DNA of 64,000 nucleotides from Apostichopus japonicus (Eukaryota; Echinodermata; Holothuroidea; Aspidochirotida; Stichopodidae), in contig NC_092577.1 of assembly GCF_037975245.1 (NCBI RefSeq), positions 13,757,013 through 13,821,012 on the forward strand, written 5' to 3'. This document shows positions 1-11,500 of the stretch, in pieces. The notes under the pieces were generated by a model. The model made no database searches, had not been told where the DNA came from, and saw only the letters and a program-made list of their open reading frames with translations. The position numbers and the translations under genes are program-made. Within the stretch, counting starts at the first letter, position 1, and the number at the start of each line of letters is the position of its first letter.

Positions 1-140
1 AGTTACCTGTATTCTGTATTGCTATTTCTTGGAAATAGAAAACAGCTGTAAATAAAGAAAGATCCTTGTCTGAAGACTGTACAACAGATTTCATAGAAAT
101 TAGCATATTGCATAGACATATGGACATTAGTTGGACCCTT

Positions 141-386
141 TTAAAGGGTGTGAAGACTCGCTCAAAAAGAAACGTCTAATGCCGGTAATTTGACCTAGTT
201 TTGAATGAAGTGTAACAGAAGTGTTAAACACCACCATCAAGCCCAGAAAATACACACACAGCTTGCTACCGTCGGTAATTAGACACAAGTGTACAGTCAG
301 TACATACAGCTACAGTCAATACCCACGGCACAGTATATATACAAACGACACAGCGATGGACATTTCAGGTCCAGCTAAAGATTGTA
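141..386 (+). mobile_element. Truncated MITE-like element (same family as 9991-10345)
   Basis: It starts TTAA-AGGGTGTGAAGACTCG and is clearly similar, in inverted orientation, to 10345-10100. Shared stretches include the segment around GGACATTTCAGGTCCAGC near 358-376. Similarity stops near 386, so the other terminal inverted repeat is missing. The open frame at 221-529 runs through it and is not a gene. Confidence 0.7.
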
Positions 387-3108
387 TTCTAATTAGGTTA
401 AAGTCAAGGTTATTATTAACACCTGCAAAGACAACAATCACATATATATTTTGTACACAAAGTTTGGGTCAAGACAATCTAGTCTTCGAACTTGAAAGGG
501 ATTTTGAAAACAAAAGTCAAGAAACTTGATGGACTATAAGTTTAGAGCTTCAATTTTGGTGACTGTTGTTTGCAAATAAGTGACATACGAAAGTATCCAG
601 ATTTCCAGAGGGTGAAAGTACAACCAGACATTGATGATAAGAAACTAAAACATTAAAAAAAGAATGATGCTAAGGGAGAGTCTAAACTTGGACCTTCCAT
701 AGATCTAGAAAAAGAACTGAAAAAATCTTCCCCTTCCATATTTAATAATTGTGAAGATGATGAGAAGCCACACGAATTAGTGAGCTGTTTATTTGAATGA
801 TTAGAAAATGACTAAATATTTTGCTTCTTTCAAAGGCTAATCCGGACTCCATATTGGTGAGGTACTATACGTACAGTAGTGTATATGGTATCAGTATAAT
901 GTTAACTGGTTGTTCCGTGGCGTGTCTGATAGTAAAAAGCTTCGTTCTGTGTTCCATGACATGGTTTAATAAACCAGCAGTATTATTGTTGTGTAGTGAG
1001 TAGTATGTACAGCAGTCTATCATATTCGGACTGAAGTCATTTAATGTTAACAGTTTTCATGTAACGTGTTTGACAATGTTCGTAGCAAAAGGGGAGTCTA
1101 TGGGTTCGTTCAGATTTTGTCTTCACGTCATTCAACGGTCACTTTATAATCGTTTATGAGAGGAAGTTTCATTTTGGCTTGTACCCTCTGTTGTTCTTTG
1201 GTAAATATAATGGTTCACTCAAATTTTATAATCACGAGACAAAAAATTAAATTCGTCTTTACGATTGTCTTATTATTCTCCAAAAATTCAAATGTCAACA
1301 AAAGAAAGAAAAATTCTTGCAAAGAGTGTACGTATCCACCTATGGCAACAAAAGGCATTAAGTAGCCATGTGTCTGATATTATAGCTAGTTCCTTGTCAT
1401 AGTCAATTTGAAACACTCTTCTTGCAATTTTCATAGCATTGAAATTGCTAACAATTTTTGCTTCCATCGTTATGTGTGGGAAATTTTAGCCCTGTGAATT
1501 GTTGAAAGAAACAAGGTTCAGCTTTTTTTTTAGTCACGTTGGTCCGTTAGATCTTAGCAGCTAATCTTTTGGATGGATGAGCTGCAAAGTTCTGGTGAAA
1601 TTCTAGTTTTATGTAAAAAAGTGAGATTCTTCTCAATTTTCCTTTAATAGCCTGTGTCAGCATGTTTGGTAAATGCTTGTAGTACTATAGCAAGGAGAGA
1701 GATATTAAGTGTTTTCTTTTACTGTATAGATCTGATTTTTGGGAGAAAAAGTTCTGTAAAAAATTATCTCACTTTGTTCCAAACTTCACTCAATCTTAAT
1801 TGTGTTCAATATGGAAAAGATTGAATATGCTTGTGATATGTCGTCCTTATAGGATGCATTTGACGGTGAACTAAACAGAACATGCTGTATTGAGTTCCTA
1901 CTACGATAGGTTCAACAATGAATATGGTTGGTGGCTTCTGAAATAGATTAAATCTGCTAGGAATTATAAACATTATCAAAGAAGAAGAAAGATATCCAGA
2001 AATAATAAGCAGAAAGATTCAATTGCATTTGACCAATAAGATGGTAGTTAAGAACCTTTACCTATTAAAGATGTTGTGATACAGGAGATGTGAGCACTGA
2101 TTATAGCATGTATTGCACAGTAGTGGCTGCAGGTAGACATAGTAAGATTTATTTTGTGTCATTTTAGGGTAAGCCAAAACAACTAATTTAGGAACTTGGA
2201 ACAGCTAGTTATCACTGGGCACTCCAAAAGCCAACCGCCTTTGTGATAGCAACATTAAAGCCATTTTCGGTACTACTACTTACTGCATTTCATTTATTGT
2301 GCTTGTTCGTATACCTTGTTCTTCAACTGTATTAATACCAAAGTACAATTTTCTTTGACTTGATAGGTTCGTAACACTGAACAATGTTGATGATAGTGGC
2401 CATCTAAGTGCAGATTTGTTTGTTATGAAAACTGTCATCCTGTTGAGCTGCTGCTCAACCTTGTGTCAGTTTTATACTGCATTAAACTGCAATATTAGCC
2501 ATCACCTGTTATAACATCATTTACTTTCATTTTGTTTCTCCATAGTCATTCTCTGTCCTTTACATGTAATTCTTGTCTAACCATCACATTGGTATTTCAT
2601 ATATATATATAGTTTTGTTATTCATCCATCAATGTCAACATTTGCATGCTGATTGGCCCTTTGGTTTTGTGGTTTTAAACCTACATGTTCCGTCATTTCT
2701 TCCTTACTTTTGTTTTTCAGGTGAAAAACTTGTTAACCTAATTCTTTCCGTGTAGTATTCGTTGTGTATGAAACTACGTCCAAGTGTTTTGGGATTTCAT
2801 ACATGTGGAAAAAATATGATCTCAGGGTATCACGGGCCAGTTGAATAGCTTGTTATTGTGTGATAAAGGATGTCTCTCTTGTTAGTGCAAGCCACCAACA
2901 AAAACACAAGAGTTGCAAAAAGAAAGAAAAAAAAAGGAAATAAAAAGACAGTTAAGAAACATATATAGTTCTACAGTTAAAATAAAAAACATATCATAAT
3001 TATTTCTAGACGTTGAACAGCCTACAATATTTAAAAAGGTCTGCCTCTGTATTTAACAAAAATGTCCTAATAAAGCATTTACATATGGAAATTCAAAACA
3101 TCTCTGTA

Positions 3109-3151
3109 CATTTACAAATACATTTACAAATACATTATACATTTACAAATA
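3109..3151. repeat. 12-bp tandem repeat (CATTTACAAATA)
   Basis: Two perfect adjacent copies (3109-3120, 3121-3132), a 7-bp partial unit and a third copy (3140-3151). Confidence 0.85.
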
Positions 3152-3404
3152 TGTGTATATCGAGAATAGTTGGAAGAGAGCATATTAGGTATAATTAATA
3201 AACATATTTTGTATAATTTTTAGGGGGTAATTGGGCAAATATATGATTGAAAATGCTTTTTTCTGTTGTTTAGTATGCATTAAATGTGGAGTACAATATG
3301 TGTTTTTTGTTAATTTTGTTATATCTTGCAAAATTGATTTGTATTCATTTTGTTTGCATTGGCTACTGTGTTAATGCTCTGAATCAAATGGATGTGATAT
3401 TGGT

Positions 3405-3541
3405 GTGAATATGTAACATGTTGTTCAATATGTTATATTTGTGCATATATGTATTATTTGTTTGAATATACATGTATATTTTGTTTGAATATGTATTATC
3501 TGTTTGAATATGCAGAATTTGTTGTAAATATGTAATACTTT
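3405..3541. repeat. Degenerate TTTGAATATG-type minisatellite
   Basis: Repeated variants of GTTTGAATATGTATTAT occur five or so times in AT-rich DNA. The unit is imperfect, so the boundaries are approximate. Confidence 0.6.
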
Positions 3542-4739
3542 GTCAGTTGGTAAGAAAATATCTCTGCTGCTGGTTCATGTCTTTTTGTGAAAATTGTTGT
3601 TGCTTTTGACCACACCTGCTTGTTCAGTGTTAAATTTATAATAGCAGCTGGGAGAGTTGTATCATGTTTATACCATTTATCACTTTGCAATCAGAGTCAC
3701 TTTAATCATAACCAGTGCAAAAAGTATAATTTATGACCAAATACTTTAAAATATTCTGTCTAGCTCTGTCAGCTAGTGAGTAGACTAACCATACAGTTAC
3801 ATACTACAAAATATTGCCTGCTGCCCAAGATCTGCAAAGGAGCACTCTAAAGATTATCTGAGGGCTTGACAATGTTTTTTGAAAAGGAAGATAAACAGGA
3901 ATTTCAACTTAAGTTTGTTTTCAAAATGGCTCAGTTGGTACAGTTTCCCTGTTTGCTGTTATATGTTCCAAAGGCAATGAAGCAATACAAATATAGATGT
4001 CCAGATTTTCAGATTTAATCTGTGGTTACCATGTAACTAAATTTTCGAGTACCCAGCACTTTTCGGGATTGCTCTCTTGATCATGATGTACAGACTACAA
4101 TCTGTTTACAAAACAAATCTACTGTCCAAGCCTTGGATTGAGTAAAAGTCAAAGGGTTGTAGTCTCTAAGGTAATAAGGGATCGCAGCATTTGTACCTGT
4201 ACATATGGGCACAGTGGCAATTTGCAGAACAAATAGTGGGATTTGTCTCTCACTGAGAGACTTCAAATAAAGTGACAGTTTTACAACTATGTTAACATCT
4301 CCAGCTTGTGTGATTGTGGGGTGTAACATGAGAAAATCTTAACCAGCTGCTTGCACTAGTTATAGGCTTACAAATTAGTATAGGCTTAAGATAGGATAAC
4401 CCAATTTAGGCCTATAATATGTTACAATCAGTAATAACCTGACTCGAAATATCCTCTTTTGGTTAAATACAATGTTAATTGTTTAGAATTCTGTATTGTA
4501 ATGACATGTCATGGATTTTAATTGAAGGCATTGAAATGTGACCATCATATATGGTTAAAATATGCTTACAGCCAAAGTGCACTTGATAACAGCATAGATG
4601 ATACTAGATGTGGACATAATGATGCTGATATTTTTCTGGCTTGTTCTAATACTTATTTTAGGAGGAATCTAAGTATATTAATTTATCTTTCTTAGTTTGG
4701 CATTATTCAATATTAAAGTAGTTTTCAAGATCAACAATA

Positions 4740-4752
4740 CCCCCCCCCCCCC
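4740..4752. repeat. Poly-C run of 13
   Basis: Thirteen consecutive C bases. This is a likely site of length error in sequencing or assembly. Confidence 0.95.
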
Positions 4753-5047
4753 AAATATGCAAGAAATTGAAGTAATGGACACTCATGTTCAAACTTCCAA
4801 ACCATTCCAATTATTCTTCCTCACTGTGGTGTAATTAAACACTCGTTGATCTGTATGGAAAATTGAGAGAGTCCAGAATGTCCAGAATATAAGGTTTAAT
4901 ATTTTTTTAGACTCACTAACATTTGTGGACGATACTATTGACCTTTGTATAAAAATGACATTGTGTCTATCAACTAGTAGGTTTTGTTTTTTCGAATTTA
5001 CACTTCTGAAAGACATGTTCAGTCAAGTTTCTTAATGATTATTTAAT

Positions 5048-5110
5048 TAATAATAAGCTATTAATATTAAGCTCATTAATAATAAGCTAGTAATGATAAT
5101 AAGCTATAAG
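5048..5110. repeat. AT-rich tandem repeat (AATAATAAGCTA-like)
   Basis: Several imperfect copies of TAATAATAAGCTA lie between about 5048 and 5110, roughly 150 bp before the first recognised exon. Confidence 0.7.
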
Positions 5111-5261
5111 ACAAAGATTGGTTTGCCGAAAGCTTCAAGTAGGCAATATCTGTTAAATTCCATCATATCCTATTTATAGAACTTTAGGACGATAACAATC
5201 AGCTATGATTTCTATGAGGAAACAAAAAACTCATACCATATTTTCTGGTTTATCCGCACAG

Positions 5262-5500
5262 GTGAGTGTTACGGCTATGGTGACCCTCATTACTTTGACT
5301 TCGCTGGTCAACACTTTGATAACCAAGGCGTTGGGACATACATACTCAGTAGGGATCTCAGCCAGGACCCTCCATTGTATATGGTTTTAATTGACAATAT
5401 ACCGTGTGAAGCATATCCAACCACTAGTTGTCCTCAGCAACTGATTGTTGAAACTATGGAACACAGGATACAGCTCTTTGGAAATCTCACCGACATTTTC
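5262..5500 (+). CDS. Exon: first half of VWD domain 1
   Basis: The acceptor is ...ccgcacag at 5251-5261 and the donor gtaagt at 5501. Length is 239 bp, entering in phase 1 and leaving in phase 0. The translation opens GECYGYGDPHYFDFAGQHFD, the start of a von Willebrand factor type D domain with the GDPH motif, and continues with GTYILSRD and a Cys-containing strand (IPCEAY, TSCPQQLIVE). In some mucin D domains the Asp-Pro bond of GDPH is cleaved autocatalytically. Whether that happens here is unknown. A potential N-glycosylation site (NLT) lies near the end. Exon 18810-19048 is its paralogue with exactly the same length. The preceding exon was not found. Confidence 0.92.
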
Positions 5501-8500
5501 GTAAGTTAATATTCATCCACAGTATATTTGCTTTGGTTTCATAGTTTCGAAGAGGGAAAAAACAATATACTTTGAGTCCATAGAAAAACAAAATTAGAAT
5601 AACGAAAGCACTTGCTTATATAACATTTTCTAGCGTATACCCAGATTGTTATGGCAAAAGTAAAAAAGTGATAAATAAAATTCCAAGTAATTAAATGAAA
5701 TTTTCTATCTAGAGCAGAGGTAATGAAGTGAAGAAAATATAATTAATGCATCTGACTTGATTCATGAAAGCACAGCAGTTCAATTCCATAATTCACAGAA
5801 AAGATCAATGCTTTATCTGGTACTGTTCCAGATGAATATAGCAATATTTAATTAACTACTTTGGAACTTTTCTTCTTTTTTTACTCGCCATAAAACAAAT
5901 CCGTATCAAGGCTAGAGAATGTTAATACAGTGGAAATTATTTTCATTATTAAATTATGTAAAATTGAACCTGTGTGCATTATTGTGCCTAATTAATACAT
6001 CCACTTATAATAATTCACTGTAAACAAAGAGATTTTGTGGGAGACTATAAGCTACGGTACTCAGACAGTCACACTTTTGGTAAGTTGGAGAATGCTTTCG
6101 CTTCTTTCTACTGCATTACAGACTTCATTGTTGGTCTACAGTCTGTAGAGTTAACAAAGTACATACATACAATATATTGGCAGATTATTCGTTAACTGTA
6201 AAATGAGCTAAGATAGTAGAACAGCTTGTGAATATAGTTCTTGAAATGCTGTTTGATAAGTCGGCATGTGTTTCAATTATGAGATATCACCATCTAGACT
6301 AAAACAATGGCTGCATTTTAAAATCTATCAATTTTGTTAACAGTAGGATGCTACTGCATGCTGCTGCAGCAGCTTGTGCTATTGATATGGTGCCTTACTC
6401 TTAGCTGTATGCTTCTTCAAATGTCAGTTCATTTGATGATATGGTATTTTTGGCAAAATAGTTGGTTCCCTGCATTTAATGTAGGACAATTTTGTATTTC
6501 TATTAATAGAGTTATCTATATGGCCTATTCATCAAAGACATCTTAAATGGGACATTCTCCTTCTCTCAGTGCTTAGTGACACTTTCAATGTTTCTTGTGT
6601 TTGTTTGTCTTCCTTTTCAGAGACCACAAGCAGCCATCGACGGTCAACTTGTAACACCTCCATACCAGGATGATGACTTTACCATATTTGCTAGTGGTAT
6701 ATTCATGGTACTGGTGGTGCCAGATATTGGACTGGAAGTTCGATTCTTTCCTCAAGGTTACAATTATTTTAGAGTGGTGGTACCATTAGCTGTATACTAC
6801 AATAATACTGATGGTCTCTGTGGTAAGTATTTATGTAGCTCTGGCAAAGTACTGTACATCTTAAATATATTCCTAGTACCTTTAGCTTATATAAATGGCT
6901 ATCCTAGCTTTAACATCTTTGGGTAGATGGCCTCTCCTGACTAAGCTATCAGAGTGCACGGGGTAAATGACATCCTAGGATGAGCTGTTGAAATTGGTGA
7001 TGTGTTTAACAAACTCTGCTAAAGTGCAATGGATGGTGAAATAGTAGAAATAGAATAGTAGGAGGGCGTTGTGGTCAAGTGGTTAAGGCAGTGGACTTGT
7101 GATCTAAGGATTACAGGTTCGAGCCCTGGCCAGATCATTGCGTTGTGTCCTTGGGCAAGGTGCTTTATCTCCATTGCCTCTCTTCACCCAGGTGAATAAA
7201 TGGGGACCTGCGAGGTAACTTGTAAATATAGTTGCGTGCGCCGGTTTGTGGCTGCACCCTATGGGAAGTCCTCCGGGGGACACGTGGTTGTGGTGCACTG
7301 TGGTGCCCCAGGAGAGATGGATTGAATTGTGCACACTTTGGTGTGTGGGTGTGACAAGTTACCAATGACCAGGGGTTATGTTGTAAAGTCGTGTGAGGAG
7401 GCATTAGCCTCATACAAGACTGTAAACCTTCAACTTTTTTTTAACTTCAATCAGCAATGTGACAATGGAGGAAGGTTGATGGGGGAGGAGAGGGGATGCA
7501 GTGATGTTATTAACTTTGAAAGGATAACTAGACATTTTAGTTATTTGTTTGAAAGGGAGGTTTAAAGGGGTTTAGAAGAAGCTGAGGTGATGAACCACCT
7601 ATATAAAGTTAACAGCATTTGTACTATTTCAAGCTAGATGGGCATAATTGTTGGCATAAAGTTTAACCAGATTGATCTGTGAAGCTTTGTTTTTAGTTAT
7701 TTGATTACTAGATTTATGTTAAAATTTATCCTTATTTAATATTCGCAAAATGACTTTGTAGACACAAAAGCTGTTCACTTTGGCATTTTTGTTTGATGTT
7801 GAATCAAATCATTTTCCTGGTGATCCAAATCACATTAAATCTCACATGTAAATTCCAAGTTTTCATGAGCGCTTAAAGCATGTGAATGGGTGATTACTGT
7901 CAATTTGATACATGGCGGAGTGAAAAATGTTGTGTGTTTCTGCGTGTGGCAAGCCTGACACAATCAGTACCAACAATAATATCCTGTCACACAAAAGAGC
8001 TAGTTCACACATTAGATCTCTTTCCAAAGGCTTTTCAATGTCTTTGTTCTGCGGTTTCTACGCTTGTTTGTAGGAAAAACCCTGCGACGAATGTGACAAA
8101 GGGAGAAAACTGGCACATTTGTTTCAATTCATGTCAAAGTACCAAGCAGTAATGCATTGGTAAACTTGTAGGATCTTTAGGGATAATGGCAGGTTTTCCA
8201 CAATGAAAACCTGGAACACATGATACAGGCTGGGTTATTTTTGGCTAATGGTATTGACTTGCTTCAATAAATCTCACATGTAAATTCCAAGTTTTCATTT
8301 GCGCTTAAAGCATGTCAAATGCATGATAACTGTCAATTTTGATACATGGCAGAGTGAAAAATGTTGTGTGTTTCTGCGTGTGATAAGCCTGACACAATCA
8401 GTACCATGTATAACATTTTTTGCACAGGATGGTGTGGCTTAAACGAAACCAATTGCCAAGAAGACAGCAGCTGCTGCGAAAAGTACCTGTACCCAAATGA

Positions 8501-11500
8501 CCCTGAAAAGTGTCACAATGACACGGTGACTACACCATGTGGACCACCGGATTGGTGTGACAATCTCTTCTTACCGATCTTTGAGCCCTGCTGGGATAAA
8601 GTGGACCCTTGTGACTTTTACGACACATGCACCACGGACATATGTGCTTCCAATCAGACGGAAAGTTGTTGGTCCTTAGAAGCTTATGCCATGCAGTGTA
8701 CTTCCCATGGGATCTGCCTGGAATGGAGGAATGATACCTTTTGCCGTAAGTTTTGCCATGTTTTATCATGTAATATATATATATACGCCAATGTCCCGAA
8801 ACGGGCAACATACCAAAGAATGAAAATGAAAATGAGAACAGTATACAATAAACAAAAAACACAATTACAACAAAAATTAGCTTAACTGGTGACGTCTCTG
8901 TCTCTTCTTGACGTTTTCCTCCCTCCTGTACTGATCCATCTCGACAGCAGTGCCAAAGATTCTGACGCCAGCTTGATCTGTCATTGACCACTTCGCTCCA
9001 TGTGTGAAGGACATCACCTTTTTTGCCATAACATGTAATGACATATTAAAATCTCTGTTTACACTGGTCAATGGTTTGGTGGCCTTTTTCAGCACATTTG
9101 TTCAAGACCAATACAACTATACTGAAATGTTATCAGAGTTTTCTTTGTTATTGTTCAGTTTTTGAGAGAAAAGTATGGCTGAGTATTGTTTTGTAAGATG
9201 AAGCTCTTGTCACAGAAATCTGTGAAAAACCATGTTTTGAATGGATCATAAGTTAGAAGCGACTTTTCATTTGTAGGGTTAGGTGTGGGGAGGATAGGCT
9301 CAAGGTTCAAATCATTTTGTGATCTATTTTGTTCATTGTGTCAGTAAAATCTAATTGAACACAGGGCAATCTATCTTATTAAGTTTATGTTTTAATGTCA
9401 TTATGTTTTTGGAGATGTTTTTGTTTGTGAGATGTATATTATTTACATCACTTTTTGTGTGTACACCCCTTTTAGATGAAGAATGTCCTGAAGGCAAAGA
9501 ATTTAGAGAATGCGTCTGTCCAGATAACCTTGATGGTGATGCTACCTGTTACGAAGATTGGTATCATGGTGGCAAAGAAAACTGTGACCTAGATCCAGTG
9601 GAGGGTTGCTATTGCCCTCCGGGTACCAGAGAAGATGAAAATGGGGAGTGTGTCCCATGCTGTAAGTCACACCAATTATATTGTTACAAGGTTCGAGTCT
9701 CAATAAAATGAGCCCTTTAGTGATGCATTATAAGGCTTACAACAATAGATTGATGAAGTTTTTTTTGGATTGAAAGTAATAGGAGACAATGTGTTAAACA
9801 ATTTCTTGCCATAATTTAGGTAAACTCTTTAATTTTGAAAATAGCTCTTGACAAACTGTTTTAAGTACCCATTAAATCTTTAAATACTATGTAACAAAAA
9901 TTTAATATCAAAGTTAATACAAAATGCTTTCCTAAAGCAACTTTTTAAGTTCTCATTGAGTCACAATGAAGCATCAAATGTTCAGTTTCATTAAAGGCAT
10001 TGAAGACTCGCCCAAACCGTGTGCCACGCTCTGAAAAAATTAACTTTCCATTGCTTGCAAGTGCTTGTCGCTACATAATGCAGACTGTAATGAAACGTGA
10101 TCCCTTTGCTATCTTTAGCTGGACCTGAGATGTCCATCGCTGTATCGTTTGTACACTGTGTTGTGGGTATTGACCGCAGCTGTATGTACTGACTGTACAC
10201 TAGTGTCTTATAACCAAAGGTAGCAAGCTGTGTGCGTATTTTCTGGGATCGATGGTGGTGTCTAACACCTCTGTTACACCTCATTCGAAACTAGGTCAGA
10301 TTACCGACAAACGTTTCTTTTTGAGCGAGTCTTCACACCCTTTAAAAAATGAAGTAAAAAGACAAAGGAGATGGGATATCTTTGCAATCTTGTCTGTATG
10401 TTTGTGACTAATTCTAAAGTAAGAAAGTGTCTATATCGACCAGTGAATCAAACTCATTGATAAGTTTTTTTCATTTGTGGCTAAAATGTATGAGATTCTT
10501 TGCTTGATCAATTGTAATGATTTTGTTAGGTTTGTTTAATATAAATGTTGAACAAATGCAAAAACAACGCTCAAATGCTATATTAAATTTGGTGTGTACA
10601 ATAAGAAAACTGCAATCAGTCTAGCTTGTTTCCACAACACTTTCATTTGTGAGTTCTAGTCACCATTTAAGCATCTGAGGCTCATCAAGTAAAGTGACTG
10701 GCATATATAGTCTAATACACAGACCCTTAGATCAGTACCTGAGCAGATGCAATTACCAAACTCAATGCTACTTACTGTATATGGCCTCATATGTTCAAAA
10801 TGCATGACACATTTTTCAAGGACAAATGTAATTGAATGTAATTGGAGGGTGCTCTGTTGGTTCTAAGAAGATGAAAGAACATATTTGGGGTAGAGTATTA
10901 AGTTATAGAAGCCTACATCAACTACCTTTCACCCTAAACGTCACATGTGTTTATGTTGCAAAGGAAGTTCATGATTTAAGTAGTAAATATAAATTTACAG
11001 CCTTGCAGTCTAAATCAGCTCACAGGGTATGCACTAAACTGAATTTTGAAAGACAAAAGTAATTTGCAACAGATTAACAGATTTGTGAATAAGACTTTAT
11101 TTTTGAAATTTTTCTTTTGAATATATACAGAATGGAAATATTTTTAATATGTTTTTTAAACTATTAAAATTTGTATAATTATATGTAAGAGAAAAGTAAA
11201 ACTTGCTTGACAAATACTGGGTTTACTGTTTGTGTCTCTTTTCAGTTTGCCGTGGATCAGATGAGACATGGGTTATTTTGTAGTAGAAATATAATATTTA
11301 ATGCAACTTTCTTAGTAACTACTATCTTTACTATAAAAACAGGATATTTAATGGATTTTAGTCAAGAGAGTGGCAAGTTTTTGTTTTGTTTTATAGTGAT
11401 AGTTTGTTTATGTCAATTATGAGTATTATGATTGTTTTTTTTTTAGGTTTTCAGATTTTCAGAAAGTGGATACATGCGGGAATAACAGTTATGTGACACA

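Larger units (their letters stand above)
1..5261. other. Non-coding upstream DNA (intron or 5' flank of the mucin-like gene)
   Basis: No exon could be supported here. The exon at 5262 starts in phase 1, so at least one coding exon must lie upstream, inside this stretch or before the window. The stretch is AT-rich and holds a truncated MITE-like repeat (141-386), short tandem repeats (3109-3151, about 3405-3541, 5048-5110) and a 13-C run (4740-4752). Open frames of 60-100 codons occur on both strands, but they lack recognisable domains and suitable splice sites. Confidence 0.6.
6823..8427 (+). other. Intron between VWD 1 and C8 1
   Basis: GT-AG intron, phase 1. It holds a tRNA-derived SINE (7061-7432) and two direct copies of a roughly 136-bp segment (7838-7972 and 8270-8406). 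The second copy ends about 21 bp before the next exon. Confidence 0.85.

Noticed and set aside
1156-1200. Possible signal-peptide exon (MRGSFILACTLCCSL followed by GTAAAT)
   Set aside because: The hydrophobic start is suggestive, but the donor would leave in phase 0 while the first recognised exon (5262) needs phase 1, and there is no other support.
7061-7135. tRNA gene
   Set aside because: The A and B boxes are present, but the 3' half does not fold back to close an acceptor stem and a SINE body follows. It is the tRNA-derived head of a SINE.
8530-8991. Minus-strand ORF of 153 codons
   Set aside because: Half of it is antisense to the C8 exon and the rest is the LINE remnant; it is not a gene.
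11246-11283. Possible exon after TTTTCAG encoding CRGSDETWVIL then a stop
   Set aside because: The phase would fit after TIL 1, but it ends at once in a stop and has no counterpart in module 2. It could be chance or a decayed exon.
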